NCBI GenBank assembly: GCA_023388635.1
Contig: JAEWFW010000049.1
Coordinates: forward strand, 1-64,000
Origin: Bacillota bacterium
Lineage (GTDB): Bacteria > Bacillota > Bacilli > Desulfuribacillales > Desulfuribacillaceae
Direction: 5' to 3'
DNA length: 64,000 bases
Positions 26,039-35,523 of the stretch are shown piece after piece. Under the pieces are notes generated by a model. That model searched no databases. It was given only the letters and a program-made list of their open reading frames with translations, and was not told the DNA's origin. Position 1 is the stretch's first letter. Every line of letters starts with the position of its first letter. A program made the translations under genes and the position numbers.

Positions 26039-27655
26039 ATGATTAGTACGGTTGGAATCGGTTTGCAATATGGGGGGCGCAAACTGTTCGAAGATGTGAC
26101 GGTGCAATTCACGGAAGGCAATTGCTATGGGATGATCGGTGCGAATGGAGCAGGAAAATCGACATTTTTAAAGATTTTATCTGGTGAAGTCGAACCGAAT
26201 AAAGGGCATGTGGTCATCGCTCCGAACGCACGGATGGCGGTATTAAAGCAGAACCACTTTGAGTTTGAGGAAGAAGAAGTACTGCATACTGTTATTATGG
26301 GGCATCAGCGCTTGATCGACATAATGAAGGAAAAAGACGAAATCTACATGAAGGCTGATTTCTCTGATGAAGACGGAATTCGTGCCGCGGAGTTGGAAGG
26401 GGAATTTGCTGAACTGAACGGTTGGGAAGCTGAATCGGAAGCGGCAATATTACTATCAGGCTTGGGCATTACAGAAGATTTGCATACAAAAAAGATGAAG
26501 GAATTAAGCGGAGCAGAAAAGGTAAAGGTTTTATTAGCGCAGGCGTTGTTTGGTCATCCTGATGTATTGTTGCTCGATGAGCCGACGAACCATCTGGATA
26601 TTCAAGCAATTCAGTGGCTGGAGAACTTCTTGTTGAACTTCGAGAGCACCGTCATTGTCGTATCGCACGACCGACACTTTTTAAATAAAGTATGTACGCA
26701 TATTGCCGATGTCGATTTTAGCAAAATTCAAATCTATGTAGGCAACTATGATTTCTGGTATGAGTCAAGCCAATTGGCATTGCGCATGGCAAAGGAACAG
26801 AACAAGAAACAGGAAGAGAAAATTAAAGAATTGCAGACGTTCATCGCTCGATTTAGTTCCAATGCGTCAAAAGCTAAGCAAGCGACTTCCCGCAAAAAGT
26901 TATTGGAGAAAATCACGTTGGAGGATATCAAGCCCTCAACGAGAAAATATCCGTACATCGATTTCAAAGCTGATCGCGAGGCTGGTAACGAATTGTTGCG
27001 GGTCGATAATATCAGTAAAACGATCGACGGTGAAAAAGTGCTCGATAATGTGACGTTTATTGTCAATAAAGGCGATAAAATTGTCTTTACCGGACCGAAT
27101 GAATTGGCGAAGACAACGCTGATGAAGATTCTCATGGGAGAATTGCAAGCAGATAGCGGCACGTATACATGGGGAATTACCACATCACAAGCGTATTTCC
27201 CGAAAGACAATTCGCAATTTTTCGACGGTGTGGATTTGAATCTCGTCGATTGGTTGCGTCAGTTCTCCAAGGATCAGACAGAGAGCTTCATTCGCGGATT
27301 CCTCGGACGGATGCTGTTTTCGGGGGAAGAAGCATTGAAGAAAGCCAGTGTTTTATCAGGAGGAGAAAAAGTTCGTTGCATGCTGTCGCGGATGATGATC
27401 AGCGGTGCCAATGTGTTATTGTTGGATGAGCCGACGAACCATTTGGATTTGGAGTCGATTACAGCGTTAAATACGGGCTTAATTCGCTTTAATGGTACGC
27501 TCTTCTTCACTTCCCATGACCGTCAGTTTATTGAGACGATTGCCAACCGCATTATAGAATTTACACCGCGTGGCATTGTTGATCGCATGTGTACGTATCA
27601 GGAATTTACGGAGAATACCGAGCTGCAAAGCCAAATAGCAAAAATGTATGAATAA
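26039..27655 (+). CDS. ABC-F family ATPase (YkpA/YbiT type)
   Basis: Soluble twin-ATPase ABC-F protein, 538 residues, expected to act on the ribosome and not in transport, since it has no membrane segment. Domain 1: Walker A GANGAGKST, an altered signature LSGAEK, Walker B LLLDEPTNHLDI. A charged linker (about residues 240-310) follows. Domain 2: GPNELAKTT, where Ala replaces the Gly before Lys, then the standard signature LSGGEK and LLLDEPTNHLDL. Such half-degenerate sites fit the YkpA/YbiT subgroup. GGAGG is 11 bases before the ATG. The helicase ends 49 bases upstream. Confidence 0.9.
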   Translation: MISTVGIGLQYGGRKLFEDVTVQFTEGNCYGMIGANGAGKSTFLKILSGEVEPNKGHVVIAPNARMAVLKQNHFEFEEEEVLHTVIMGHQRLIDIMKEKDEIYMKADFSDEDGIRAAELEGEFAELNGWEAESEAAILLSGLGITEDLHTKKMKELSGAEKVKVLLAQALFGHPDVLLLDEPTNHLDIQAIQWLENFLLNFESTVIVVSHDRHFLNKVCTHIADVDFSKIQIYVGNYDFWYESSQLALRMAKEQNKKQEEKIKELQTFIARFSSNASKAKQATSRKKLLEKITLEDIKPSTRKYPYIDFKADREAGNELLRVDNISKTIDGEKVLDNVTFIVNKGDKIVFTGPNELAKTTLMKILMGELQADSGTYTWGITTSQAYFPKDNSQFFDGVDLNLVDWLRQFSKDQTESFIRGFLGRMLFSGEEALKKASVLSGGEKVRCMLSRMMISGANVLLLDEPTNHLDLESITALNTGLIRFNGTLFFTSHDRQFIETIANRIIEFTPRGIVDRMCTYQEFTENTELQSQIAKMYE

Positions 27656-27682
27656 AAACTGATAGGTTACAGCGCTTTTAAG

Positions 27683-27711
27683 TTGACATTTTTTTGCAAA
27701 GGTGATTTAAT
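27683..27711 (+). promoter_or_regulatory. Promoter of the cold-shock gene with long leader
   Basis: TTGACA (27683-27688), a 17-base spacer and TTTAAT (27706-27711). The message would have a leader of about 160 bases before the ATG at 27877. Long structured leaders are usual for csp mRNAs, where folding controls translation with temperature. Confidence 0.7.
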
Positions 27712-27876
27712 ATTTCTAGAGCGTCATATTTAGGCGAGTGTAAACTATATAATAGAATTAGAAATCCAGATATTATAAGATTACACGGCTCCTATACGAG
27801 CGCTTATAGTATGTGGATTTTTACATAATAAAGAGGACCACATATCACAATATTATATTTTGGAGGTTTTAAGGTA

Positions 27877-28077
27877 ATGCAAACAGGTAAAGTAAAATGG
27901 TTCAATGCAGAAAAAGGTTTTGGTTTTATTGAAGTAGACGGTGGAAACGATGTATTCGTACACTTCTCTGCTATCACTGGTGACGGTTTCAAAACATTGG
28001 ATGAAGGTCAACAAGTTCAGTTTGAAGTAGTAGACGGACAACGTGGCCCTCAAGCGGCAAACGTTGAGAAACTATAA
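27877..28077 (+). CDS. Cold-shock protein, CspA family
   Basis: Single-domain nucleic-acid-binding protein, 66 residues, the usual length. RNP1 is KGFGFIE and RNP2 VFVHFS; the N-terminus MQTGKVKWFN is standard. It acts as an RNA chaperone and may be constitutive or cold-induced. GGAGG precedes the ATG by about ten bases. A-ended and T-ended codons dominate, consistent with high expression. A strong terminator follows, so it is monocistronic. Confidence 0.96.
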   Translation: MQTGKVKWFNAEKGFGFIEVDGGNDVFVHFSAITGDGFKTLDEGQQVQFEVVDGQRGPQAANVEKL

Positions 28078-28099
28078 AAAACTAAAGCAGATCTGAGAA

Positions 28100-28124
28100 A
28101 ACGACCATATTGGTCGTTTTTTTG
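28100..28124 (+). terminator. Terminator of the cold-shock gene
   Basis: AACGACCA (28100-28107) pairs with TGGTCGTT (28111-28118), followed by a run of T. Confidence 0.9.
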
Positions 28125-28228
28125 TGGTAAAAAAGTATTTAACTAATTACTTTACATGTCGATTAATGTAATATAGAAATAGAAAGCAGTCGGATATATG
28201 CTAAATTTGTCAGAAATGGGTGGACGGC

Positions 28229-28600
28229 ATGATGGATGTGCAGAAGAAGAAATGGATCAGATATGTTTTCATTGTTGCTATCTTATTTGTAGTCATGAAT
28301 TTTGGCAGTGATACAGCGGCAGCAAGTGCGGCACCAAAGGAACAGACAGAACTTGGGGAATCACCACAAATGAGTTATCAGGAACGGCGGCAGCAGCTGC
28401 TGGATAATATGTATCAAGCGAGCATAGAAGGTCAGGAAGAGCGTTCATTACAGACGATCATGGCAAAAGAGTATTTCAGCATTGGTATGGTTGTGCTGGT
28501 CGTTGCCGTTATTGTATATATCATATCATTTTCGGCTCTGTTTGTTTTGTTGATTAGCGGAAAACGTGAAGATGAGAATCAGGCTGTAGTGGAGCCATAA
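28229..28600 (+). CDS. Small two-helix membrane protein of unknown function
   Basis: Not recognised. The product of about 123 residues has a hydrophobic segment near residues 13-30 (YVFIVAILFVVMNFG) that may be a signal anchor, a polar middle of about 55 residues, and a second strongly hydrophobic helix near 88-112 (MVVLVVAVIVYIISFSALFVLL). The C-terminus is charged. ATG codons at 28229 and 28232 follow GGGTGG; a GTG at 28220 is possible but close to that site. It stands alone between two hairpins. Confidence 0.6.
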   Translation: MMDVQKKKWIRYVFIVAILFVVMNFGSDTAAASAAPKEQTELGESPQMSYQERRQQLLDNMYQASIEGQEERSLQTIMAKEYFSIGMVVLVVAVIVYIISFSALFVLLISGKREDENQAVVEP

Positions 28601-28613
28601 TAAAATAGAAATG

Positions 28614-28655
28614 AAGAGAGTATCCCTGGAGTATTATTTTGGGGGTGCTCTTTTT
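28614..28655 (+). terminator. Imperfect terminator after the small membrane protein
   Basis: AAGAGAGTATCCC (28614-28626) faces GGGGGTGCTCTT (28641-28652) with G-U pairs and a mismatch, followed by five T. Confidence 0.55.
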
Positions 28656-28757
28656 CTATACGGGCGTTTTGTTTAAAAAGCGCTAAATAGATGTCGAGTC
28701 GTGTTCGTTTGGCATACATTAAAGAGAACATACAAATTTAGTGTAGGAGCGGATACC

Positions 28758-29816
28758 ATGACAACCATTCATATTGCTGCGGTTGGAGATATACTTATGT
28801 GGGAATCACAAGTACAATCGGCGAAAATAGGGAAAGCGGGTCAGTATACATTTGATTCGATGTTCCAGCATGTCGCTCCGATCTTGAAAAAAGCTGATTT
28901 GACAATTGGAAATTTGGAAACGACGTTATCGGGCAAACAATTTCCTTATCAGAGAAGACATCCCAAGACGAGATATCCGATGTTTAATTGTCCGGATCAA
29001 CTGGCGGATACCCTGAAAAAAATTGGCTTCGATGTACTCACAACAGCCAACAATCATTGCATGGACTGTGGTATAATGGGTCTGCAAAGGACTTTGGATG
29101 TTTTGGACAGGATAGGTATCCGTCATACAGGAACATTTCGGACGAAGGAAGATTCGAAAAAGCTACTCGTCACCAACGTCAAAGGCATTCGTGTCGGGAT
29201 TGCTGCATATACCTATGGAACGAATTATATTCCTGTGCCCAAAGACAAAAAGTGGGCGGTCAATCGTATAGATTTGCCGAAAATGGAGGCGGATATTGGC
29301 AGACTTAGATTAAAATCGGATATTGTGATTGTTGCCGTGCATTTTGGACGGGAATTTTACCGTTATCCGAATGAGCGCCAAAAGGAAATCGTCAAAGAAT
29401 TATTTGCATACGGAGCCGATATTGTACTCGGATGCCACCCCCATGTGCTACAGCCGATGTATTTTTATAAAAAGCAGCGGCGTAGTACGAAGAATCCCCA
29501 TAAATTTGTCATCTACTCTCTGGGAAATTTTATTTCAGAAAAGATGCTGAACAATCAGCACAGTACACGGGCATTGATTCTACATTTCAAAATTAAAAAG
29601 GACAAAAAGGGCAAAATAAGTGTATCGAAGGTAAGCTATACTCCGACTGTAACGAATACAGTAAAGAGGGGCGGAAAAACGGTATTCCGCATCCTGCCAA
29701 TCGATAAATTTCTGGGTAAAACCAATCAGAAAATATCAGCAACATACCAGCAAAAATTGCGGCTGGCGCGTGAGAGCATCGCAACGCATATGAAAGGCAA
29801 CATAGAACCAATTTGA
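28758..29816 (+). CDS. CapA/PgsA-like metallophosphatase-fold protein
   Basis: Protein of the poly-gamma-glutamate CapA family, 352 residues. Family landmarks are GDILMW near residue 11, GNLETTLSG, TANNHCMDCG, VHFGREFYRYPNERQ, GCHPHVLQPM and YSLGNF. The fold resembles calcineurin-like phosphoesterases. AGGAG lies nine bases before the ATG at 28758; the longer ORF start at 28701 has none. No signal peptide is seen, unlike many CapA proteins. The next gene, an ATP-grasp/M20 fusion, begins 15 bases downstream, so the two probably work together. Actual polymer synthesis is not implied, since capB and capC homologues are absent here. Confidence 0.87.
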   Translation: MTTIHIAAVGDILMWESQVQSAKIGKAGQYTFDSMFQHVAPILKKADLTIGNLETTLSGKQFPYQRRHPKTRYPMFNCPDQLADTLKKIGFDVLTTANNHCMDCGIMGLQRTLDVLDRIGIRHTGTFRTKEDSKKLLVTNVKGIRVGIAAYTYGTNYIPVPKDKKWAVNRIDLPKMEADIGRLRLKSDIVIVAVHFGREFYRYPNERQKEIVKELFAYGADIVLGCHPHVLQPMYFYKKQRRSTKNPHKFVIYSLGNFISEKMLNNQHSTRALILHFKIKKDKKGKISVSKVSYTPTVTNTVKRGGKTVFRILPIDKFLGKTNQKISATYQQKLRLARESIATHMKGNIEPI

Positions 29817-29831
29817 GGACGGGAGATCATA

Positions 29832-31976
29832 ATGAAAATCGCAATTATCTATAATCGTGACAGCCAAGCGGTCATCAATCTATTCGGCAAACAGAATCGA
29901 GAAAAATACGGATTAGACACGATCAATAAAATCAAAAATGCCTTACGAGCGGAAGGGCATGTTGTACAGGCGTTTGAAGGAGATAAAAATATCATCCACA
30001 AGTTGGAGGAATTCATGCCGGCTGTCATATCGGGAGAACGCCCGGGATTGGTTTTTAACCTCAGCTATGGGATTCAAGGCAGGGCGCGCTATACACATAT
30101 TCCGAGCATCCTGGAAATGCTCGGAATCCCCTATGTCGGATCAGGTCCAGAGAGCCACGGTATAGCGTTGGACAAAGTTGTGACGAAAATGATTTTGATT
30201 CAAAAAGGTTTGCCGACTCCGAAATTTGCCGTGCTTGAGAAGCCGGACGATCCATTAGACGAATCGTTGCAATACCCGCTGATTGTCAAACCGCGAGACG
30301 AGGCGGTGTCATTTGGTTTGAAAATCGTTCGTGATGAACAAGAGTTGCGCGAAGGAGTTGCCCATATATACAGCACGTTCCAGGGTGCGACGCTCGTGGA
30401 GGAGTATATCGGCGGCAAAGAAGTCAACGTCGGTCTCTTAGGCAACGCACCAGTCGAGGCAATGCCACCGGTAGAGCTGCAATTCGGTGAAGGCGAGCAA
30501 ATTTATACATACGAGGATAAGACAAAACGCAGCGGTCGTAACGTACAGCATGTATGTCCTGCCAATCTTACGGACGAACAGTCACAGAGGGTACAGCAGC
30601 TCGCCATTGAAGCATTTAAGGCAGTGGGATGCTTTGATATCGCCAGAGTCGATTTCCGCATTGATGAATCGGGGAATCCATACATTTTGGAAATCAACTC
30701 CCTGGCGAGCTTGGGCAAAGGCGGATCGTATGTCTTCGCGGCGAACCATATTGGATTGGATTATGATAAATTAATCGTCAGGCTGGTAGAAGTGGCAAGC
30801 CAGCGCTATTTTGGGACACCACTGGCAAGCAATCTACCGGGGAAAAAAGCGGATAAAAAACAACAGGTATTTACCTATCTGACAAAGCGCAGAGATAGAA
30901 TTGAAGAAGAACTGAAAAACTGGACGAACCTATCGAGCAGAACGGAAGATGCCGTCGGTATCAGCGTCGTCATCAAAAAACTCGATGAAAGATTACAGAA
31001 GCTGGGATTGGCTTTGGAAGAACAATCGACCAATCGCCGGTCTGTATGGATGTGGAGCAGTCATAATGCGACATCGGCAAAAAAAGTGTTATTTGTGCTG
31101 CCAATTGATATTCCTGTCGAGCGCAGTGTGTATCCGGTACCCTTCCGCCGTGACCCCGAGTGGCTTTACGGAGAAGGGATTGCCACAAGTCGTGCCGGAA
31201 TTATCGTCGTGTTGAATGCATTGGCGGCACTGAAATCCGTAAAGAAACTGAAAAATTGCAATATCGGGATCTTTGCCTATACTGACGAGGGAAGAGGAAT
31301 GCGCTACAGCAACAATAGCTTGCGGCAGATTGCCGGTCAGTATGATCAGGTTTTAGTCATGACACCGGGATTCCTCCAAGGGAAAGTCATTGATCAGCGG
31401 CGAGGCTCGCGCAAATATAAAATCGTTGTCGAAGGAAGCTCGATGCGCGTGGGGAGTAAGCTCAAAATGGACGCTATGACTTGGTTCATGAGCCGGTATG
31501 AGAAGCTCACATCACTCAGCAGCGCCGAGGAAAAGCTATCTGTAGTGCTTTTAGAAGTCCAGTCAGATCGATATAGCATTTTACTGCCACATCGTCTGCA
31601 AGCGACCATCTATGTGACATATCTTGATGAAGCATTGGCGGACCGCATTGAACAGCGCATTCGCAAGATTTTCATTGCCAAAGAGAAAGAGATCAACTCG
31701 AACCTGGAAAAGATGGAGGAACGATCTCCGCTGAATCGTGGGAAAGATAGCAAAGCATTGATTGAGACGTTCACACAATTGTCGAATGAGTGGCAGCTGC
31801 CTTTTGGCGTTGAAGGGAGCTTGTTGCCTTCCGCTGCCGGTGAGATTCCCGCTAATGTCCCTGTACTATGCGGAATGGCACCTGCGAGCAAAGAAATATA
31901 TACTCCCCATGAGGCGATCCACCGTGGAGAACTTTTGCAAAGGATCCTGCTGCTGACATTGCATTTGCTGCACTAA
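29832..31976 (+). CDS. ATP-grasp ligase (Ddl-like) fused to a degenerate M20-peptidase-like domain
   Basis: Two-domain protein, 714 residues. Residues 1-330 resemble D-Ala-D-Ala ligases: YVGSGPESHGIALDK, PLIVKPRDEAVSFG, LVEEYIGGKEVNVG and ARVDFRID with EINSLASLG. Residues about 405-714 follow the M20 peptidase outline, but the metal and catalytic residues are mostly changed: LPIDIP for GHMDT, GEGIATSRAG for GxGxxDxKG, YTDEGRG for DEEIG. The second half is therefore probably non-catalytic. A ligase forming a peptide-like bond, with the M20-like part as a binding module, is inferred. GGACGGGAG precedes the ATG. Partner of the CapA-like gene; substrate unknown. Confidence 0.8.
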   Translation: MKIAIIYNRDSQAVINLFGKQNREKYGLDTINKIKNALRAEGHVVQAFEGDKNIIHKLEEFMPAVISGERPGLVFNLSYGIQGRARYTHIPSILEMLGIPYVGSGPESHGIALDKVVTKMILIQKGLPTPKFAVLEKPDDPLDESLQYPLIVKPRDEAVSFGLKIVRDEQELREGVAHIYSTFQGATLVEEYIGGKEVNVGLLGNAPVEAMPPVELQFGEGEQIYTYEDKTKRSGRNVQHVCPANLTDEQSQRVQQLAIEAFKAVGCFDIARVDFRIDESGNPYILEINSLASLGKGGSYVFAANHIGLDYDKLIVRLVEVASQRYFGTPLASNLPGKKADKKQQVFTYLTKRRDRIEEELKNWTNLSSRTEDAVGISVVIKKLDERLQKLGLALEEQSTNRRSVWMWSSHNATSAKKVLFVLPIDIPVERSVYPVPFRRDPEWLYGEGIATSRAGIIVVLNALAALKSVKKLKNCNIGIFAYTDEGRGMRYSNNSLRQIAGQYDQVLVMTPGFLQGKVIDQRRGSRKYKIVVEGSSMRVGSKLKMDAMTWFMSRYEKLTSLSSAEEKLSVVLLEVQSDRYSILLPHRLQATIYVTYLDEALADRIEQRIRKIFIAKEKEINSNLEKMEERSPLNRGKDSKALIETFTQLSNEWQLPFGVEGSLLPSAAGEIPANVPVLCGMAPASKEIYTPHEAIHRGELLQRILLLTLHLLH

Positions 31977-32001
31977 TGTGTAAACTAGTCAAAAAGTATT
32001 A

Positions 32002-32030
32002 TTGTCGGAAATAGAGCAATCTAATATAAT
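32002..32030 (+). promoter_or_regulatory. Promoter of the NDH-2 gene
   Basis: TTGTCG (32002-32007), a 17-base spacer and TATAAT (32025-32030), 73 bases before the chosen GTG start. Confidence 0.7.
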
Positions 32031-32102
32031 ATACGTTATCATGTGAATGTGCGTGCTTTCACAAAAAAGTCAGTGCATAACATTATAAAGGAGTCTGATA
32101 TC

Positions 32103-33341
32103 GTGGATCAGCAACACAGAAAGAAAATTGTTATTTTAGGTGCGGGGTATGGTGGTGTGATGGCCGCTAAGGGATTGTGTAAAATTGCCTCTAGTCTCAA
32201 CGCAGACATTACATTGGTTAATCGTCACATGTACCATCAAATGATCACCAAGCTACATGAACCGGCAGGCGGTCAGTTAGATGGAAATGAAGTACGTATT
32301 CCGCTACACCAAGTGATAAATAATGTGAATATCGTTAAAGACGATGTGAAGAGCATTGATACAGAAGGCAACCAAGTCATTTTGGCAACCCAAACATTAA
32401 GGTACGACATCCTGATTGTCGCTTTAGGGGCGGATCCTGAATATTTTGGTATTCCGGGATTAAAAGAGAACAGTCATACGCTGCGCAGTCTCAACACAGC
32501 TCGTTTAATTAAAGTCCAAATAGAAAATTGTTTGGCGAAGTACAAAATTCACCCCAGAGACGAGGGGTTATTAAACTTTGTTATCGGTGGTGCGGGTTTT
32601 ACCGGCGTTGAGATGGCGGGAGAACTAGCAGAATGGCTGCCGCAAGTGGCACCACAGTATGATGTTCCGTTGCATGAAATAAAATTGTATTGCGTTGAGG
32701 CGGCAGGTACAGTATTGCCGGGATCAGACGAGCAGGTTTCGCGCAAAGCGGGCGAGATATTGAGCAATAAGGGTGTAGAATTAAAATTGGGCGTGCCGAT
32801 TAAAGAGGCAACGGCAGATTATGTGATGGTTGGCGAAGAGAAGATTCCGACGAAACTGATCATTTGGACCGGCGGAGTCAGAGGCAACGCCGTGCTGGCA
32901 GCATCTGATTTTGATACGCACCCGAGAAGCGGCAGGGCGAACATCAATCAATTCTTGCAATCCGTAAACCATGAAAATGTGTTTATTATCGGCGACAGCT
33001 CGGTTTTCATTGAAAAAGACGGGCGACCATTAGCTCCTACGGCACAAATAGCGATGCAGCAGGGAGACCATGTAGTTACAAACTTAGCGAAATATCTACG
33101 GGGCGAGGCAATGGTACCGTTTGTCTATGTAGACCGCGGAGTTGTCGCATCGATTGGACAGAAGGATGCCGTAGGTCGCGTGTTCGGCAAGTATCATGTC
33201 GAAGGAACCGTAGCTGTGTATATGAAGAAACTGATCCATTATCGCTATTTGTTTAAAATTGGCGGAATTCCTTTAGTTTTCCGACAATTCTTCGGATTGT
33301 TGCCGCAGGCAAATAAAATCAATACACTGAAAAACTCATAG
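32103..33341 (+). CDS. ndh: Type II NADH:quinone oxidoreductase (NDH-2)
   Basis: Single-subunit, non-proton-pumping NADH dehydrogenase that reduces membrane quinone through FAD, 412 residues. The FAD site is VILGAGYGGVMAAKG near residue 10, and the NADH site IGGAGFTGVEMAGELAEW near 165. A later segment FIIGDSSVFIEKDGRPLAPTAQ carries the FAD-contact GD. AAAGGAG lies nine bases before the GTG at 32103; the ATG at 32043 has no SD. The C-terminal amphipathic region would attach it to the inner face of the membrane. Single gene with its own promoter and terminator. Confidence 0.91.
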   Translation: MDQQHRKKIVILGAGYGGVMAAKGLCKIASSLNADITLVNRHMYHQMITKLHEPAGGQLDGNEVRIPLHQVINNVNIVKDDVKSIDTEGNQVILATQTLRYDILIVALGADPEYFGIPGLKENSHTLRSLNTARLIKVQIENCLAKYKIHPRDEGLLNFVIGGAGFTGVEMAGELAEWLPQVAPQYDVPLHEIKLYCVEAAGTVLPGSDEQVSRKAGEILSNKGVELKLGVPIKEATADYVMVGEEKIPTKLIIWTGGVRGNAVLAASDFDTHPRSGRANINQFLQSVNHENVFIIGDSSVFIEKDGRPLAPTAQIAMQQGDHVVTNLAKYLRGEAMVPFVYVDRGVVASIGQKDAVGRVFGKYHVEGTVAVYMKKLIHYRYLFKIGGIPLVFRQFFGLLPQANKINTLKNS

Positions 33342-33356
33342 AGAAATTGACGATAT

Positions 33357-33389
33357 GGAACCTGCGCATTTTTGCAAAGGTTCCTTTTT
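33357..33389 (+). terminator. Terminator of ndh
   Basis: GGAACCT (33357-33363) pairs with AGGTTCC (33378-33384), with a further internal GC pairing, followed by five T. Confidence 0.85.
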
Positions 33390-33433
33390 GTGTGATACAC
33401 TTAGAGGAGTATGAAAATGTGGGGTGAGTGTTC

Positions 33434-34252
33434 GTGACGCATAGGTTTAATCAGACGGTGTTGATATGTGATATGGATGGGACGTTGCTTAACGGCGATG
33501 ATCTAGTGAGTGCAGAAACGCAGGCGGCATTGCGTTATTTTACAGAAAGAGGCGGACTTTTCACAGTGGCGACGGGCAGAAAGGAATTTTCCATGAAACG
33601 ATTTATGGAAATACTACCGATTAACCTGCCGGCAATTTTATATAATGGTTCGATCATCTACGATCTTCACAACGATACGGTATTGTGGGAACAGGCATTA
33701 GAGTGCAATTTGGAAAATCTGCTGGAAGAAGTAGGGGAACGTTTTGCCGGTGTGGGCATTGAAATTTACAAGGAGCATATGATTAAGTTAGTGAGTAAGA
33801 ATGCTCATACGGAGTTTCATCGCCGGCTTGAGCGTTATCCAGATCAATTGCACCGTGTAGGTGACATAGCGTTGCCTTGGCGTAAAGTTTTGTTAGCAGA
33901 TGCCCCCGAGCGATTAACGGAAGTGGAGGACTTTGTAGAGGCATATTACACTCACCATGAGGCGCCGTTTCGCATGTGCCGCTCGGAAAGATTTTTCCTA
34001 GAATGGCTGCCACTTGGTGTATCAAAAGGCAGTGCTTTGGAAGCGCTGAAACCTATGTATGGTCTGGAAAAGCATATGATCGTGACCGTAGGCAATGAGA
34101 CGAATGATATCGAAATGCTGTCGGCTCCCAATATGGGATTTGCTGTTGAAAACGCACATCCCGAGGCGAAAAAAGCGGCTTCTTTCCAATGTGCTGACCA
34201 TAATCAAAATCCGGTGAGGGATATTATCCAATGGATAGAAAATCAGTTATAG
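33434..34252 (+). CDS. Cof-type HAD-superfamily hydrolase
   Basis: Haloacid-dehalogenase-type phosphatase of subclass IIB, 272 residues. Motif I is ICDMDGTLL with the nucleophile and acid Asp; motif II sits in VATGRKEFS; motif III and IV lie around GVSKGSALEAL and VGNETNDIEML. These enzymes usually dephosphorylate sugar phosphates or cofactors; the substrate cannot be read from sequence. GTG at 33434 is six bases after GGGGTGA; the GTG at 33428 is too close. It overlaps the following flavoprotein by 22 bases. Confidence 0.88.
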   Translation: MTHRFNQTVLICDMDGTLLNGDDLVSAETQAALRYFTERGGLFTVATGRKEFSMKRFMEILPINLPAILYNGSIIYDLHNDTVLWEQALECNLENLLEEVGERFAGVGIEIYKEHMIKLVSKNAHTEFHRRLERYPDQLHRVGDIALPWRKVLLADAPERLTEVEDFVEAYYTHHEAPFRMCRSERFFLEWLPLGVSKGSALEALKPMYGLEKHMIVTVGNETNDIEMLSAPNMGFAVENAHPEAKKAASFQCADHNQNPVRDIIQWIENQL

Positions 34253-35523
34253 TGATCGGCGGCGGTCCTGCCGGAATGTTAGCGGCGGCTACTGCGGGAA
34301 GTAGGGGCCTACAGGTCACACTTATAGAGCAAAACAGCAAAGATGACAGCAGCGTCCATTTAGGGAGAAAATTGTGCATGACAGGTAACGGGCGTTGCAA
34401 CGTCACGAATCATACCGACGTTATCGGACTGATTGCCAAAGTTGTCAGTAATGGCAAATTTCTGTATAGCGCATTTCAGCATTTTTCTGCTCAGGATACG
34501 GTCGCGTTGCTGCATCGCTACGGAGTTATGACGAAAACCGAGCAAGACGGCAAGGTGTTCCCAGAGTCTGATAGGAGCTTGGATGTCGTGGAGGCGCTAC
34601 GCCAGCATATGTCGGAAAATCACGTAAAGACCGAAGTCGGTATGGTAAAAGAAATTCGCAGAAATGAAAGTGGAAAATTCACAATTTATTTTGATAATGT
34701 ACATGGTAATGATGTACATGGTAATGGCTTACAGGCACAGCATCTTCGTGAATTTGATGCTGTGATTGTTGCTACGGGGGGCAAATCCTACCCGAAGACA
34801 GGCTCTACAGGAGATGGGTATCGCTGGGCGGCATCGTTCGGTCATCCGATCATTCCATTGAGGGCGGCACTGGTCTCTGTAATATTAAAAGAGCAGTGGA
34901 TCCAACAGCTTCAGGGGATATCGCTCCCTGATGTAGAAATTTCTTTGCAAAGTGAGCAACGTCCCGGGAAAAGGATATGTAAAATTCGTGGAGATGTGAT
35001 GTTCACTCATTACGGTATTACCGGTCCGGCGGTCTATATGATTAGTAGCCACATGAAAGATTGCGAGAATAGCCAATATACACTGGAAATGGATTGTTTG
35101 CCAGGCATTTCTAGAGAAGAACTCCAGCGAATTATCGAGAAAGAGATGGATATAAATAGCAAACGCCAGATTATAAAGGTATTGCAAGGAATATTGCCTA
35201 AAAATATGATTCTAGTATTGTTAAACTACCTGCAAATCTGTTATGATAGGTATGCAAATCAGATTACAAGTAGAGAGCGCGAGAAAATCATAGAAACCAT
35301 CAAAAAGCTGCATCTTTCAGTACATAGATTGCGTCCTTTAGCGGAAGCGACGGTGACTTCTGGAGGAATTGATGTCAAAACCGTGCATCCTGGTACCATG
35401 GAATCGAAATTGGTAGAAGGGTTGTTTTTTGCGGGGGAGATTCTCGATGTAGACGGATATACTGGTGGCTTCAATATTCAAATCGCGTTATCGACCGGAT
35501 ACGTTGCCGGATCGTATTGCTGA
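34231..35523 (+). CDS. HI0933/BaiN-type FAD-dependent oxidoreductase
   Basis: Flavoprotein of the HI0933-like family, 430 residues. The FAD dinucleotide site VIVIGGGPAGMLAAATAG starts at residue 6, followed by GRKLCMTGNGRCNVTN, which is diagnostic for the family, and the C-terminal LFFAGEILDVDGYTGGFNIQIA. The physiological reaction is unknown. A 15-base duplication (34696-34725) gives a repeated VHGND/VHGNG in a surface loop near residue 158. It starts inside the HAD gene, which implies translational coupling. Confidence 0.88.
   Translation: MDRKSVIVIGGGPAGMLAAATAGSRGLQVTLIEQNSKDDSSVHLGRKLCMTGNGRCNVTNHTDVIGLIAKVVSNGKFLYSAFQHFSAQDTVALLHRYGVMTKTEQDGKVFPESDRSLDVVEALRQHMSENHVKTEVGMVKEIRRNESGKFTIYFDNVHGNDVHGNGLQAQHLREFDAVIVATGGKSYPKTGSTGDGYRWAASFGHPIIPLRAALVSVILKEQWIQQLQGISLPDVEISLQSEQRPGKRICKIRGDVMFTHYGITGPAVYMISSHMKDCENSQYTLEMDCLPGISREELQRIIEKEMDINSKRQIIKVLQGILPKNMILVLLNYLQICYDRYANQITSREREKIIETIKKLHLSVHRLRPLAEATVTSGGIDVKTVHPGTMESKLVEGLFFAGEILDVDGYTGGFNIQIALSTGYVAGSYC

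Noticed and set aside
34696..34725. 15-base duplication inside the HI0933-type gene
   Set aside because: It keeps the frame and only lengthens a loop; not a sign of gene decay.
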